From MPNP01 sp026709725 (GTDB lineage: Bacteria > Pseudomonadota > Alphaproteobacteria > Rhodobacterales > Rhodobacteraceae): 64,000 nt of DNA. The position numbers were made by a program, and so were the translations under genes. The notes below the pieces were generated by a model, which had not been told where the DNA came from, did no database searches, and saw nothing but the letters and a program-made list of their open reading frames with translations. The stretch is from positions 3,348,001-3,412,000 of the forward strand of contig OZ241384.1 of the NCBI GenBank assembly GCA_965200805.1, read 5' to 3'. Of this stretch, positions 53,166-62,174 are shown in pieces. Position 1 is the first letter of the stretch. Every line of letters starts with the position of its first letter.

Positions 53166-53242
53166 GGCGGGGTAGCTCAGCTGGTTAGAGCAGCGGAATC
53201 ATAATCCGCGTGTCGGGGGTTCAAGTCCCTCCCCCGCTACCA
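53166..53242 (+). tRNA. tRNA-Met (CAT), elongator type
   Basis: 77 nt with encoded CCA. Acceptor GGCGGGG pairs with CCCCGCT (one G-U at the end). The D arm is GTAGCTCAGCTGGTTAGAGC. The anticodon stem GCGGA/TCCGC encloses ATCATAA with anticodon CAT, and the T arm GGGGGTTCAAGTCCCTC is intact. Sequence matches the alphaproteobacterial elongator Met pattern, although a CAT tRNA could also be tRNA-Ile2 after lysidine modification. tRNA genes are common integration sites; the adjacent TA pair and decayed DNA follow on its 3' side. Confidence 0.93.
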
Positions 53243-53509
53243 GTCCGATGGAAACAGTCTGTCTGTGATTGGCCGCAATGTGCCATTGGCCATGGTGGTG
53301 GATTCAACAGGTCTGGCCGGATGGGGCTGTGTGCGCCTGATGGCGGCAGCCGGGGCATATTCGGGGAATGCCGCCCCGACCTCCCCCCTTGCCACCTGAT
53401 TGGGTTTGGCCGCTGTCCAGATGCCTGGACCTGTGCGGACATCACACCGCACAGTTGAGTGTGCAATCGAAATCGAGGGCAGCGGAGGTGAACATGAACC
53501 TGCCTCTGT

Positions 53510-53920
53510 TCAGTTCCAAATTCTCCCACACCACCCATGTTGCGATTCAGGTCCATCAAATGACCGATCCTTTGAGACAGGGGGGCAACACAATTCGATT
53601 GCCGTTGCGGCAATCATGCGGTCGAAAGGATCCCGCTGCCGCCAATCCATGGTGCCGGCAAGAAGTGCCATTTTCGCTGTGTACGGGGCAAACCGGCCAT
53701 TCTGGGCTCGAAGGAAATCAGGAAATTGGGCAAGCAGTGCACCGACTTCCGGCCATTTGCCAATATGATGCTTCCAGGCGATTTCGTGGAGACCGCATGG
53801 CGCAACATGGATTTTCCGAGCGCGCTGAATCAGCGAGCGACTCACGGGGCTGATCTGTGACGGTCGTGAAAGGCTCCGGACCCGTGCATGGGTGTCAAGA
53901 AGAAGTGCACTCAATCCCAA
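53510..53920 (-). CDS. PIN-domain (VapC-type) toxin
   Basis: 136 residues. The acidic PIN residues are visible: Asp9 in LLLDTHA, Glu in LHEIAWKHHIGKWPE, Asp in DPFDRMIAATA and Asp in VSKDRSFD. These coordinate Mg for RNA cleavage. Arg follows LDTHA where many relatives have a hydrophobic residue plus W. The start overlaps the stop of the Phd-type antitoxin gene by 10 bp, the usual coupled order (antitoxin first). Likely an RNase toxin kept inactive by the partner; target RNA unknown. Confidence 0.85.
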   Translation of the reverse strand: MGLSALLLDTHARVRSLSRPSQISPVSRSLIQRARKIHVAPCGLHEIAWKHHIGKWPEVGALLAQFPDFLRAQNGRFAPYTAKMALLAGTMDWRQRDPFDRMIAATAIELCCPPVSKDRSFDGPESQHGWCGRIWN

Positions 53921-54141
53921 AGATCCAGTTCATCATCTGACATCGGTTCAAAAAAATCGGGGATATTTGTCAGCTTTCCATCCAGAACGCCCATTCGGAA
54001 TCCGCGACGCGGGCGAATCGGAACCAGTTGCACGACCGGGTCTCCGCCGCGGGCGATAACGACATCCTCACCACTCTCCGCCGCCGCAATGAGGGCGGAC
54101 AGTTTTGCCTTGGCAACAGCCACATTACCATTACAGATCAT
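53911..54141 (-). CDS. Phd/YefM-family antitoxin
   Basis: 76 residues. NVAVAKAKLSALIAAAESGEDVVIARGGDPVVQLVPI is the prevent-host-death fold: a DNA-binding N-terminal part with A-K-x-x-L-S and the RxGxPVxxLVP strand. The acidic C-terminal tail (PDFFEPMSDDELDLWD) is the usual toxin-neutralising segment. It is upstream of and overlapping the PIN toxin. It probably autoregulates the operon with the toxin. Confidence 0.87.
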   Translation of the reverse strand: MICNGNVAVAKAKLSALIAAAESGEDVVIARGGDPVVQLVPIRPRRGFRMGVLDGKLTNIPDFFEPMSDDELDLWD

Positions 54142-54800
54142 CGAACCGCTCGAATTTCAGAAGAAGACCATGTCCTGGTCCGAGTGCGTTCATTTCTCAA
54201 CCCGGCCTCTCGATTTTGGGTGGGCCCGGACTTGTGGGACGCTCCCTGACTGACCGCATGATTGACTTCCCGGACAGCAGCCCGGGAGGGCTTGTATCGG
54301 TTTCTGTACCGGTCCATGCCCATTGCCGCCCACAAGAACACACAGAGCCGGCATAACGGCCATGGTGTGCCCCACACAATTGAGCCGCATCCCCTGATTC
54401 CTCCATTCAACGCACGGGCTGGAACATAAAGGCCGGGAGGGAGTAACGATCAGGAGGAAGCCAACCCGAACATCTGCTGCACACCAGCGCATTGCATATC
54501 CGGGTGCAGGCAGGGAATGGCAACCGGCTTCCTGCACGCCTCCCGCAGCACCACCATCCCCCCGCACCTCTTCCGGCCGGAGCCCATCCAATGGAAATCT
54601 GACTGCATCAGAAGGCGGCTGTGACCCGGGCGCGGCATCAGCCGGGGATGGGCAAACTGTTGAGCACTGAATCCTTATGGGGATTCATTGGAGAGTGCCC
54701 CCGACAGGCAGTGGATCTGCCTCATCTCACCCATCCGACCGGGAGTGACGGACTTACTGCTGACGTCAATCCGATAACGTGGCTCGAAGATCCCGCCCGC
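54142..54800. other. Intergenic region, nothing recognised
   Basis: About 660 bp between the TA operon and the end of the F420 operon. Only Cys/Arg-rich shadow frames are present. The TA operon promoter should lie in the first ~100 bp, and any terminator of the F420 operon close to 54800. I cannot identify either with confidence. Confidence 0.5.
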
Positions 54801-55805
54801 TCACCCGCTGAGAGCCGGGATCACGGTGCGACCGTATTCGGCGATGATGTTCTCCTCGTCTCCGTTGTCAAGATAGATATTGAACTGGGTGATGCCTGCG
54901 GCTGCCAGGGTTTGCAGTTTGGCAATGTGGTCTTCGGGTGTGCCGAGGACGGCAAATCCCTCAATGATCTCATCGGTAATGAAATCGAGATACGGGTTGT
55001 CGGACTGTCCGTGCTTGGAGTAGTCATACCCTTTCCGGTCCTTGATGTAGGCCGTGAGCGATGGCGGGATGTCATCGCGATCGGTCCCGTATTTCTCGAC
55101 AATATCCGCGACATGATTCCCGACCATGGCCGGGAACCAGCGCGTCGCTTCACGACAGTCCGCCATATCGCCAAGGTAGGCTGGCGCGGCAGACATGATC
55201 CGGTAGCCGGACATATCCCGACCAGCGTTTCTCCCTGCCTCAAGCGCCTGGCTGGCCAACCACCTGCAGATGGCCGGCTCGGCAATCTGCAAGATGAGAC
55301 CATCGCCCTTGCGACCGGCCGAATCGAGGGCCTTCGGTCCATAGGCCGCAACCCACACCGGCAACTCGTAGCCCGTTGCCCATGGGAACTGAATCGGATT
55401 TGGTACATCGCCATACTGCTGCTCCTCTCCGCGCACCAGTGCCCTGACCACATCGATGAACTCATCCATGCGGGCCAGCGTGGAGGGTTTCCGCCCCATC
55501 ACCCTGACAGCGCTGTCACCACGTCCAACACCGATATCGAACCGTCCACCGGACTGATGGGCCAGAGACCCGAACAGTGATGCGGCCGCTGACCATTCAC
55601 GCGTATTGGGGTTGGTCACACACGGACCAAAGCGCAGAGTCCGGGTGTGCTCCATACACATGGCCATCGCCGGGTAACTTTCGCGCCAGAGGATGTGGCT
55701 GTCATAGAACCAGCAGTGCCTGAATCCGGCTTCTTCGGCCAGGACAACAAGCTTGCGCGCACGATCGGGCTCGACAAAACCCTTGAATGTGATTCCGAAT
55801 TCCAT
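54801..55805 (-). CDS. LLM-class F420-dependent oxidoreductase
   Basis: 334 residues from ATG 55805 (MEFGITFKGF). The upstream in-frame extension to 55991 overlaps npdG and lacks family similarity. Luciferase-like TIM-barrel: LAEEAGFRHCWFYDSHILW, the RFDIGVGRGDSAVRVMG block and PVWVAAYGPKALDSAGRKGDG are typical of F420- (not FMN-) linked members. Its position directly after the F420 genes supports F420 as cofactor. Substrate unknown; it could be the main consumer of F420H2 here. Last gene of the operon. Confidence 0.85.
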   Translation of the reverse strand: MEFGITFKGFVEPDRARKLVVLAEEAGFRHCWFYDSHILWRESYPAMAMCMEHTRTLRFGPCVTNPNTREWSAAASLFGSLAHQSGGRFDIGVGRGDSAVRVMGRKPSTLARMDEFIDVVRALVRGEEQQYGDVPNPIQFPWATGYELPVWVAAYGPKALDSAGRKGDGLILQIAEPAICRWLASQALEAGRNAGRDMSGYRIMSAAPAYLGDMADCREATRWFPAMVGNHVADIVEKYGTDRDDIPPSLTAYIKDRKGYDYSKHGQSDNPYLDFITDEIIEGFAVLGTPEDHIAKLQTLAAAGITQFNIYLDNGDEENIIAEYGRTVIPALSG

Positions 55806-55824
55806 GGTCCTAACTCCCTTGCTG

Positions 55825-56508
55825 TTAATGATCCCGCTCTGCGTGGTCCGGCGGCCAGATCCGGATTCCGGCGTGTGTGAACGGGACCGCCCTGGATATG
55901 TTGATCCGGATGAGAATCGGCGTGATTGCCTCAAGGCACCGGGCTGATTCGGCATCACCGGCATTGTAGACAGCGACCCCCAGCTGTTCAATCAGTGCCA
56001 TGACTTTTTTGCGGGGCTCGAGACCATTGCCGCAGACGAGAATGTCACAGTTGATCGCCTGGTCAAGTGCGTTGAGCGTGACAGCCGAGACATTGTGAAG
56101 GGCCCCCATGACAGGGATGTCCGGGCCGAGTATGGCCTGTGCGGCTTCGGTTGCCGACCCCTCGGGCGGCATTGCGACTTTTTTGGGATCGCCCTCCCTG
56201 AGCGGAACGACAATGTCGATCACGATCTTGCCGGCCAGTGCTTCCTTCAGTGATGCGACGGTTGCATTGTGTGCGGACCACGGGACAGCGATGATGACCT
56301 TCTCGCTCGCAGCCGCGACGGCTGCTGTATTCTCAAATCCGGTGATGGCAGCACTGCCGGATGGCAGGCGTGACATCAGCGTCCCGGCGATCGCCTGCGC
56401 GCGCTCTTCGGTTCGTGAACCGAGTGCAATCGGCACGCCCGCACGGGCGAAACGCAAGGCCAGACCCTGACCCTGGGGTCCTGTGCCACCGATAATGGCA
56501 AGTGTCAT
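55825..56508 (-). CDS. npdG: NADPH-dependent F420 reductase
   Basis: 227 residues. The N-terminal Rossmann motif IIGGTGPQGQGLALRFA is followed by LGSRTEERA, whose Ser-Arg favours NADPH. AVPWSAHNATVASL and a PLREGDP block fit NADPH:F420 oxidoreductase. GALHNVSAVTLNALDQ resembles the F420-contacting region of archaeal Fno/NpdG proteins. It reduces F420 with NADPH (or the reverse). It overlaps cofE by 4 bp and precedes the LLM oxidoreductase, so supply and use of F420H2 are co-expressed. Confidence 0.9.
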   Translation of the reverse strand: MTLAIIGGTGPQGQGLALRFARAGVPIALGSRTEERAQAIAGTLMSRLPSGSAAITGFENTAAVAAASEKVIIAVPWSAHNATVASLKEALAGKIVIDIVVPLREGDPKKVAMPPEGSATEAAQAILGPDIPVMGALHNVSAVTLNALDQAINCDILVCGNGLEPRKKVMALIEQLGVAVYNAGDAESARCLEAITPILIRINISRAVPFTHAGIRIWPPDHAERDH

Positions 56509-57278
56509 TGAAACACATCCTCCTCACTTGTCCGCAGAAGATCCTGCGTCCGGGTTGACTTATCAGGAACCCAGTCAAGTCCCCGCATGAGGACCAGTGG
56601 AGTCCGACCGGCCTTGCGGACAACCAGCCCCGATGCAGCGGCAATCTCATCCGCCAGTGCGGGCTCTGTCACCCTCAGCATGCGTCCCCACGCATCCCTG
56701 GTCCCGATATCCGATACGCGGGCCGGGACACGATAGAGCCCCACCGCGACATTGACCTGCCCCAACCGCCACGGTCGACCAAACGTATCGGTCATGACCA
56801 GACCCAATGTCCGATTGAATCGGGATTCAAGTGCCCTGCCCAGCCGCTGCATACTCACATCAGGGTCTTGTGGCAATGTGATCACGGTGTTTTCGGTTGC
56901 TGCATTCGATTCATCCACACCGGCATTCGCCGAGATAAACCCCAGCCGGTGCTCACAGATCAGCGTTCCCTCCCGCTGCCCCGGATGCCGGAACGCACGC
57001 ACGATCCGGGTGCTCTCACCGAGGATAACCTCCACCTTGCCCGGCGACTTGTTCAACGCCCCGGCCAGGCGGCGGGCCTCGGCTGATGGTGTGACGGTGG
57101 CCAGATCAACGAGACACCCCTCTGATTTTGAGACCACCTTGTGGGCAATGGCCAGGATATCGTGATCCTCGACACCGCCCATGGCTGCCAGGCCATCGCC
57201 GAGACATGTCGCCAGGTCATCACCGGGATGAATCTCCGGGATATCAGGAATCGCCATGATCCGCACGCCGGCGCTCAT
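56505..57278 (-). CDS. cofE: Coenzyme F420-0:L-glutamate ligase
   Basis: 257 residues. CofE-family motifs: AIAHKVVSKSEG near 45-56, ESTRIVRAFRHPG, the HRLGFISANAGVDESNA block with metal-binding Asp/Glu, and VMTDTFGRPWRLGQVNVAVG. It adds glutamates to F420-0 using GTP. No FMN-binding FbiB domain is fused, unlike actinobacterial enzymes. It overlaps cofC and npdG by 4 bp on each side. Confidence 0.93.
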   Translation of the reverse strand: MSAGVRIMAIPDIPEIHPGDDLATCLGDGLAAMGGVEDHDILAIAHKVVSKSEGCLVDLATVTPSAEARRLAGALNKSPGKVEVILGESTRIVRAFRHPGQREGTLICEHRLGFISANAGVDESNAATENTVITLPQDPDVSMQRLGRALESRFNRTLGLVMTDTFGRPWRLGQVNVAVGLYRVPARVSDIGTRDAWGRMLRVTEPALADEIAAASGLVVRKAGRTPLVLMRGLDWVPDKSTRTQDLLRTSEEDVFQ

Positions 57279-57934
57279 CTCACGGCCCTTTCCGGCGGGG
57301 ACTCATCCCGGCGGGACTCGCGCAGAAGGGACTGATCCGTTGCCAATGCCGTGCTGAGACAGTCGGATGTATCGATATCAAGCCGGAAACTGTCCAGGTT
57401 GATGCTGCACGCTGCAAGCCCAAGAGTCCGCGCTGCTGCAAGGTGCCGCTCGGCTGAGTGCGGACCGTAGCAGAACGGAATGGCCCCGGGTGGCGCAACC
57501 AGAAGCGCATTGGTGCCTGCATAGAGCGATGGGCAGACAACGACCGGTTCATGTCTGGCCAGCAAGCGGCGCAGATCCTCCGGATCCGGCGCGGCCAGAT
57601 CAGCCGGGATAATTCCCAGCCTTGTGTAGTCATGCCTGGCAGCCCAGTCAGCGGATTGCCCGACAGCAGCACCAAGGGATCCACCGGATTCCTCACTGAT
57701 CACCGTCACCCCCGCATCATCGGCAAGCGCCCGAATCTCCTGACTTGCGGTGACAACGGCCAGATCGAATGCCAGTTCGCCTGACACGGTCATCTGTGAT
57801 TCCCGCAGGATCGCAAGCGTGCGGCAGAACAGGCGTTTGGCCAGATCAGCGCGTTCACCGGTCGCGAGGACCGTCGCAAGGCGTGTCTTGGATTGCGCCG
57901 GATCCTTCATTGGCACGACAATCAGGGTCGTCAT
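57275..57934 (-). CDS. cofC: CofC/FbiD guanylyltransferase for F420 biosynthesis
   Basis: 219 residues. The nucleotidyltransferase N-terminus is VVPMKDPAQSKTRLATVL (the K-x(n)-K-T-R-L motif). GGSLGAAVGQ and GIIPADLAAPDPEDL form the GTP and metal sites, and GTNALLVAPPGAIPFCYGPHS is the family-specific block. It activates 2-phospholactate, phosphoenolpyruvate or 3-phosphoglycerate with GTP for CofD. Which acid is used cannot be told from sequence here. It overlaps cofD and cofE by 4 bp. Confidence 0.93.
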   Translation of the reverse strand: MTTLIVVPMKDPAQSKTRLATVLATGERADLAKRLFCRTLAILRESQMTVSGELAFDLAVVTASQEIRALADDAGVTVISEESGGSLGAAVGQSADWAARHDYTRLGIIPADLAAPDPEDLRRLLARHEPVVVCPSLYAGTNALLVAPPGAIPFCYGPHSAERHLAAARTLGLAACSINLDSFRLDIDTSDCLSTALATDQSLLRESRRDESPPERAVR

Positions 57935-58890
57935 GGATTCCCGGGTTCGGTTTGGGAAGGCAGAAGATCAAGGATCGCACTGGCCAGGCGAACCTTTCCC
58001 GCCCGGTCCGGCATGAGAATATCAGAACAGACCGGAGCAAGGCCCAGCCTCCGGATTGCATCCGCATGCCTTGCATCCTGATGATCGATCATCAGAGACC
58101 CGGCAATGCCGGCATAGATGCCGGCCACCCCTTTCACATCGGGTTGCAGACCGAGGGTGTCCATCATCGCAGAGGCCGGCCCCCTGATCGCCTGCCCGGC
58201 AATGAGGGGCGAGACGGCAAGCACTGGTGCCCGGGTTGCACAGATCGCCTCGGTGATGCCGTCGATGCCCAGAATCGGGGCAATGCTGACCAGTGGATTG
58301 GAGGGGGCAATGACCACGAGATCGGCGGCTGCGATCGCGGCAATGGCCTCCGGTGAGGGTTTGGCGGACCCGATTCCCTGATACCGGAGTTCCAGAACCC
58401 GCGGCGTGCATCGCTCACGGACAAAGTATTCCTGAAAAGCGAGCCAGCCATCTCCGGTTCTGACACGGGTCTGAACCCGATCATCTGTTGGCAGAAGAAT
58501 CTGTGCGGCAATCCCGAAGCGTTCGGCAATGTCCCGAACGATCAGGCTTGGCCGATCCCCCTTTTGAAGACGTTCCGTCCGATAGATGTGCAGACCGAGA
58601 TCCCGGTCACCGAGAAACATCCAGGTGTCAGCCCCAAGCTCCTGCAGGACTGTGAGCGCACGCCGGCCCTCATCGGCAACGCCCCAACCCTGCTCGCGAT
58701 TGATTCGGCCCCCAAGCGTGTAGAGCATGGTGTCAATGTCGGGCGAAACCCAGAGGCCATGAAACACATCATCATCGGCAACATTGCCAATCACAGTCAA
58801 CGACACGGTCTTGAGAGCGGCAAATCCCTCGGCGAGTTTGGCCCCGCCGACACCACCGGCAAGGAGTGTGACCCGCAGACGATCACTCAT
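57931..58890 (-). CDS. cofD: CofD, 2-phospho-L-lactate transferase-type enzyme
   Basis: 319 residues from ATG 58890, chosen over the in-frame start at 59001 because LLAGGVGGAKLAEGFA then sits at the N-terminus as in the family. Its start also overlaps the cofH stop by 8 bp. GNVADDDVFHGLWVSPDIDTMLYTL and FLGDRDLGLHIYRTERL are CofD blocks; APSNPLVSIAPIL near 215 is the substrate loop. It transfers the activated acid to Fo, giving (dehydro)F420-0. Middle gene of the cof operon. Confidence 0.94.
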   Translation of the reverse strand: MSDRLRVTLLAGGVGGAKLAEGFAALKTVSLTVIGNVADDDVFHGLWVSPDIDTMLYTLGGRINREQGWGVADEGRRALTVLQELGADTWMFLGDRDLGLHIYRTERLQKGDRPSLIVRDIAERFGIAAQILLPTDDRVQTRVRTGDGWLAFQEYFVRERCTPRVLELRYQGIGSAKPSPEAIAAIAAADLVVIAPSNPLVSIAPILGIDGITEAICATRAPVLAVSPLIAGQAIRGPASAMMDTLGLQPDVKGVAGIYAGIAGSLMIDHQDARHADAIRRLGLAPVCSDILMPDRAGKVRLASAILDLLPSQTEPGNP

Positions 58891-60139
58891 GCCGCGGGGA
58901 TGCCCCTGTCGAAAGAAAGTCAAGTGGATCCCGGGCACATCGATCGACAAGGGGTGCAAGGGCAACCGGATCGTGGTCAGCGAAGACCTCGATGGTGTCA
59001 TAGACGGTTGTCCTCTGGACAGGAGTCCGGCCAGCCGAGCGAATCAGGTCACAGAGTTCCCGTGCGGTGATTTCCTGTCCGTGTCGTGCACCGGCAGCGC
59101 GTGATATGCTCTCGTTCATCAGTGTCCCGCCCAGATCGTTGACGCCGCATGCAAGCAGCGCACGGGCCCGCTCGGCCCCGAGTTTTGTCCAGCTGACCTG
59201 TATATTTCCAATCGAGCCATGCAGCATGATCCGGGCAACGGCATGCATGAGATCCACTTCATCCGTGGTGGGACCGGGACGCACCCTGAGCGGATTCTCA
59301 CGCCAGAGCGGCGAGTCGGTGTGGACAAAACTCAGAGGAACCAACTCGGTGAACATTCCTGTTTCGTCCTGGATGGAGCGCAGGAGGGCGAGATGGGCAG
59401 CCCAGTGCTCGGGGGCATCCACATGCCCGTACATGATCGTTGCTGATGTCGGAATCCCCAAACCGTGGGCAGCCCGGATAATCCTGACCCATTCCGCAGC
59501 AGAGAGTTTGTTGCGGGTCAACTGCCGCCGAATGTCCGTATCAAGAATTTCGGCGGCCGTTCCCGGCATTGAGCCAAGGCCGCAGGCCTTCAGGTCGGCA
59601 AGGAACGCCCGATAGGTCATGCGACGTTTGCGGGCACCGTACCAGATCTCAAAGGGCGAAAACGCATGAATATGCATCGCAGGCAAAGCGGCCTTGATCG
59701 CGAGAATGATCTCCCGATACACTGTTCCCGGCATATCCGGGTGCAGCCCCCCCTGCAGACAGATCTCGGTGCCGCCGCGCTCAGCGGCCTCTTCAGCCCT
59801 GGCAACGATCTGATCATGGGTCAGCCACTCGGCCCCGACCTCCTCGCGGCGCCTGGCAAAACCGCAGAATCGACACCCCATGTAGCAGACATTGGTAAAA
59901 TTGATGTTGCGATTGACGACAAAGGAGACCCGGTCGCCATTCACGCGCTCCCGCAGTCTGTCGGCCACAGCCAGGACAGCACATTTGTCATCACCCTGTG
60001 CCCGAAAGAGATCAACACCCTCCGATTCGGTGATCACCTCACCATCAAGGGCCCGGTCGAGAATGGCCCTCGCTGCAGGACTCGCGCTCATCAGAGCCGC
60101 TTCATCAACCACAGGCCCTCCAGTTGCCCGCAGGATCAT
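58883..60139 (-). CDS. cofH: CofH, radical SAM Fo synthase subunit 2
   Basis: About 418 residues if ATG 60139 is used, whose ATGA overlaps the cofG TGA; ATG 60154 is also in frame. The radical SAM [4Fe-4S] ligands are C85, C89 and C92 in CYMGCRFCGF. GGTEICLQGGLHPDM and MHIHAFSPFEIWYGARK are CofH signatures. It couples tyrosine to a ribitylaminouracil intermediate; with CofG it makes the deazaflavin Fo. As in archaea and most bacteria other than actinobacteria, CofG and CofH are separate proteins here, not a fused FbiC. Confidence 0.95.
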   Translation of the reverse strand: MILRATGGPVVDEAALMSASPAARAILDRALDGEVITESEGVDLFRAQGDDKCAVLAVADRLRERVNGDRVSFVVNRNINFTNVCYMGCRFCGFARRREEVGAEWLTHDQIVARAEEAAERGGTEICLQGGLHPDMPGTVYREIILAIKAALPAMHIHAFSPFEIWYGARKRRMTYRAFLADLKACGLGSMPGTAAEILDTDIRRQLTRNKLSAAEWVRIIRAAHGLGIPTSATIMYGHVDAPEHWAAHLALLRSIQDETGMFTELVPLSFVHTDSPLWRENPLRVRPGPTTDEVDLMHAVARIMLHGSIGNIQVSWTKLGAERARALLACGVNDLGGTLMNESISRAAGARHGQEITARELCDLIRSAGRTPVQRTTVYDTIEVFADHDPVALAPLVDRCARDPLDFLSTGASPRHE

Positions 60140-61260
60140 ACAGATTCCAGACATTGCACACGAGCCAGCCCGTCACTGCGTGCCATGGCAAGAACCCGAT
60201 CCCGGATCTCCGGTGCGATATAGCGTTCTGGCTCTTGCAGATACCTTGGGTAGATTGTCAACCGTTCCTCAAACCCATACCCGGCTGACCGGCAGCGGTC
60301 AGCAAGAGCCTGGATTCCCGGCCAGGCATGCTGTGGATTGATGTAGTCTTTGGTGACGGGACTGATTCCGCCCCAGTCATTCAATCCCGCTGCAAGGTAG
60401 TCGATGTGCCGGGTTTCGAGATTGGGAGGTGCCTGAATGCTGATTTCCGGGCTGAGAATCAGGCGTGCAACGGCGATGGTTCGCACCATGTCCTCGAGCG
60501 TCGGTTCGGGGTGATTGACCATGGCGATATCGGGCTTGCGCTGAAAGTTCTGAACGATGACCTCCTGAATATGACCATGACGCTTGTGGACCGCTTCAAT
60601 AGCCGCAAGGGTCGCAAGGCGTTCGTCCCAGGTCTCGCCAATCCCGACAAGCAGGCCGGTTGTGAAGGGAACCCCCGCCACTCCGGCGCGCTCAAGCGTG
60701 CGAAGGCGTTGCACGGGGACCTTGTCCGGACAGGCGTGATGCGCCTGACCGGCCCGCGTCAAACGCCGACTGACCGATTCCAGCATCACGCCCATCGACG
60801 CTGACACCGGACGCAACAGTCCGATCTCATCCTCATCCAGTGTCCCGGCATTGACATGCGGCAGGAGCGATGTCTTCGCCAGGACCATCTCGCACATTGC
60901 CGCAAGATACTCGGTCATCCGCCGGAAGCCGAGTCCGGCCAGCCATTCCCGGGCGACGGCATACCGCAGCTCGGGTTTCTCCCCAAGGCTGAAGAGCGCC
61001 TCCTTGCAGCCTCTGGCTTCACCATCCCGGACCCGCTGCAGGACATCATCAGGTGTCAGGATTCGTGACCCCGGATCCTCGATCGGGCGGGCAAATGTGC
61101 AATAGCCGCACGTATCCCGGCACAGATTGGTCAATGGCACAAAGACCTTGCGGGAATAGGTCACTGTCCGGCCCCAGTACTGATCGCGTTTTGCGGTGGC
61201 GCGATCCAGCAGGGTCCGGGTCTCGGTCCTGAGAAGGTCGGCGACAAATTCTCGAGTCAT
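60136..61260 (-). CDS. cofG: CofG, radical SAM Fo synthase subunit 1
   Basis: 374 residues. The radical SAM cluster ligands are C47, C51 and C54 in CRDTCGYC. KEALFSLGEKPELRY and HVNAGTLDEDEIGLLRPVSASMGVMLES match CofG. C-terminal NDWGGISPVTKDYINP is the expected substrate-site block. It closes the deazaflavin ring to give Fo. First gene of the F420 operon; no start-proximal regulator is seen on the same strand. Its stop overlaps the cofH start. Confidence 0.95.
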   Translation of the reverse strand: MTREFVADLLRTETRTLLDRATAKRDQYWGRTVTYSRKVFVPLTNLCRDTCGYCTFARPIEDPGSRILTPDDVLQRVRDGEARGCKEALFSLGEKPELRYAVAREWLAGLGFRRMTEYLAAMCEMVLAKTSLLPHVNAGTLDEDEIGLLRPVSASMGVMLESVSRRLTRAGQAHHACPDKVPVQRLRTLERAGVAGVPFTTGLLVGIGETWDERLATLAAIEAVHKRHGHIQEVIVQNFQRKPDIAMVNHPEPTLEDMVRTIAVARLILSPEISIQAPPNLETRHIDYLAAGLNDWGGISPVTKDYINPQHAWPGIQALADRCRSAGYGFEERLTIYPRYLQEPERYIAPEIRDRVLAMARSDGLARVQCLESV

Positions 61261-61355
61261 CCCGGCGTGTCCTCAGTGCAGGATTCCAGACCCGTCTGAA
61301 TAGCCTGATCGCCCGGATGGAGCAAACGAAGCCCGCAGCACAACCCCCGGCACGC

Positions 61356-61949
61356 TCACATGTCGCAGCCTTCCCGATCAGCATAGTAGCCGATCACATC
61401 GCCGGCGGTTGTGACACCGAGACCGTTCAGATGTCGGGTGACATAGGCAAAGTAGGCAATGATCTGGTTGGCTTCCAGGATCTGCCCGTCATCCCATCCA
61501 TGCGAACGCAGGACCGCAACATCAGACTCGATCATCATCGCCGGACGCCGGGTCAGTTTTTCGGCATAGTTCAGGAGTGCCCCGCACGCCGCATCCAGGA
61601 CATCGTCAAATGTGCCGGACTTGAATCCCCGCTCGATCCTGTCAGCCCGCTCGTCATCGGCTATCTTGTGGCGGGCATTGGCCCAGTGATTGGCATAGGA
61701 ATATGCGCATCCATTGAGATGCGCGACGTAACTGCCGATTGTCTCCTGCAGCCAGACCGGCAGCGTGTTGGCATCGTTGTGGAGGACAGCACGATAGAGT
61801 TCGACATGGCCAACCATTGTGGCCGGACGCAAACCGTGCACCCGCATGACATTGTCCACTGTACCATGCGGTGTTTGAGCCTGTGCAAGTGCCGATTTCA
61901 ACTCCGGACCCGCAGTGTCCTCACGCGGTATTTCAATCCATGCATTCAT
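61356..61949 (-). CDS. AhpD/carboxymuconolactone decarboxylase-like protein with altered redox motif
   Basis: 197 residues, all-helical. VWLQETIGSYVAHLNGCAYSYANHWANARH near 65-92 is the position of the alkylhydroperoxidase CxxC(x3)H motif. Here C81 is kept but the second Cys is Ser84, with His88 retained (C-A-Y-S). The following ALLNYAEKLTRRP block is typical of peroxidase-related members. Loss of the second cysteine argues against a thiol-disulfide peroxidase cycle like AhpD; a different or lost activity is possible. Upstream of cofG on the same strand, 95 bp away. Confidence 0.8.
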   Translation of the reverse strand: MNAWIEIPREDTAGPELKSALAQAQTPHGTVDNVMRVHGLRPATMVGHVELYRAVLHNDANTLPVWLQETIGSYVAHLNGCAYSYANHWANARHKIADDERADRIERGFKSGTFDDVLDAACGALLNYAEKLTRRPAMMIESDVAVLRSHGWDDGQILEANQIIAYFAYVTRHLNGLGVTTAGDVIGYYADREGCDM

Positions 61950-62174
61950 TCTGCAAACCCTCCTTCGGCTGGGGCCCCGTCAGCCCTGTCATGGGCTCCT
62001 TCCAGCACTGGACCCATATCTGCATGGAATTGAATCAGCGTCGGATGATCGTTCATCCCGTCTGCAGGACACGGATTGCCTTTGGCAGGTTCTGTGAAGT
62101 CACTGTTCCGTGGCACTCTCCCGGAGGACTCGGAGTGATCGCATTGGGGAAGGATGACATCGGGACAATTCCGA
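61950..62174. other. Short intergenic region
   Basis: 225 bp between the AhpD-like gene and the TetR gene, both on the minus strand. No gene; a plus-strand open frame here is a shadow. It may contain the promoter of the AhpD-like gene. Confidence 0.4.

Noticed and set aside
53166..53242. tRNA-Met as the attachment site of an integrated element
   Set aside because: No integrase gene and no repeated tRNA 3' end elsewhere in the window.
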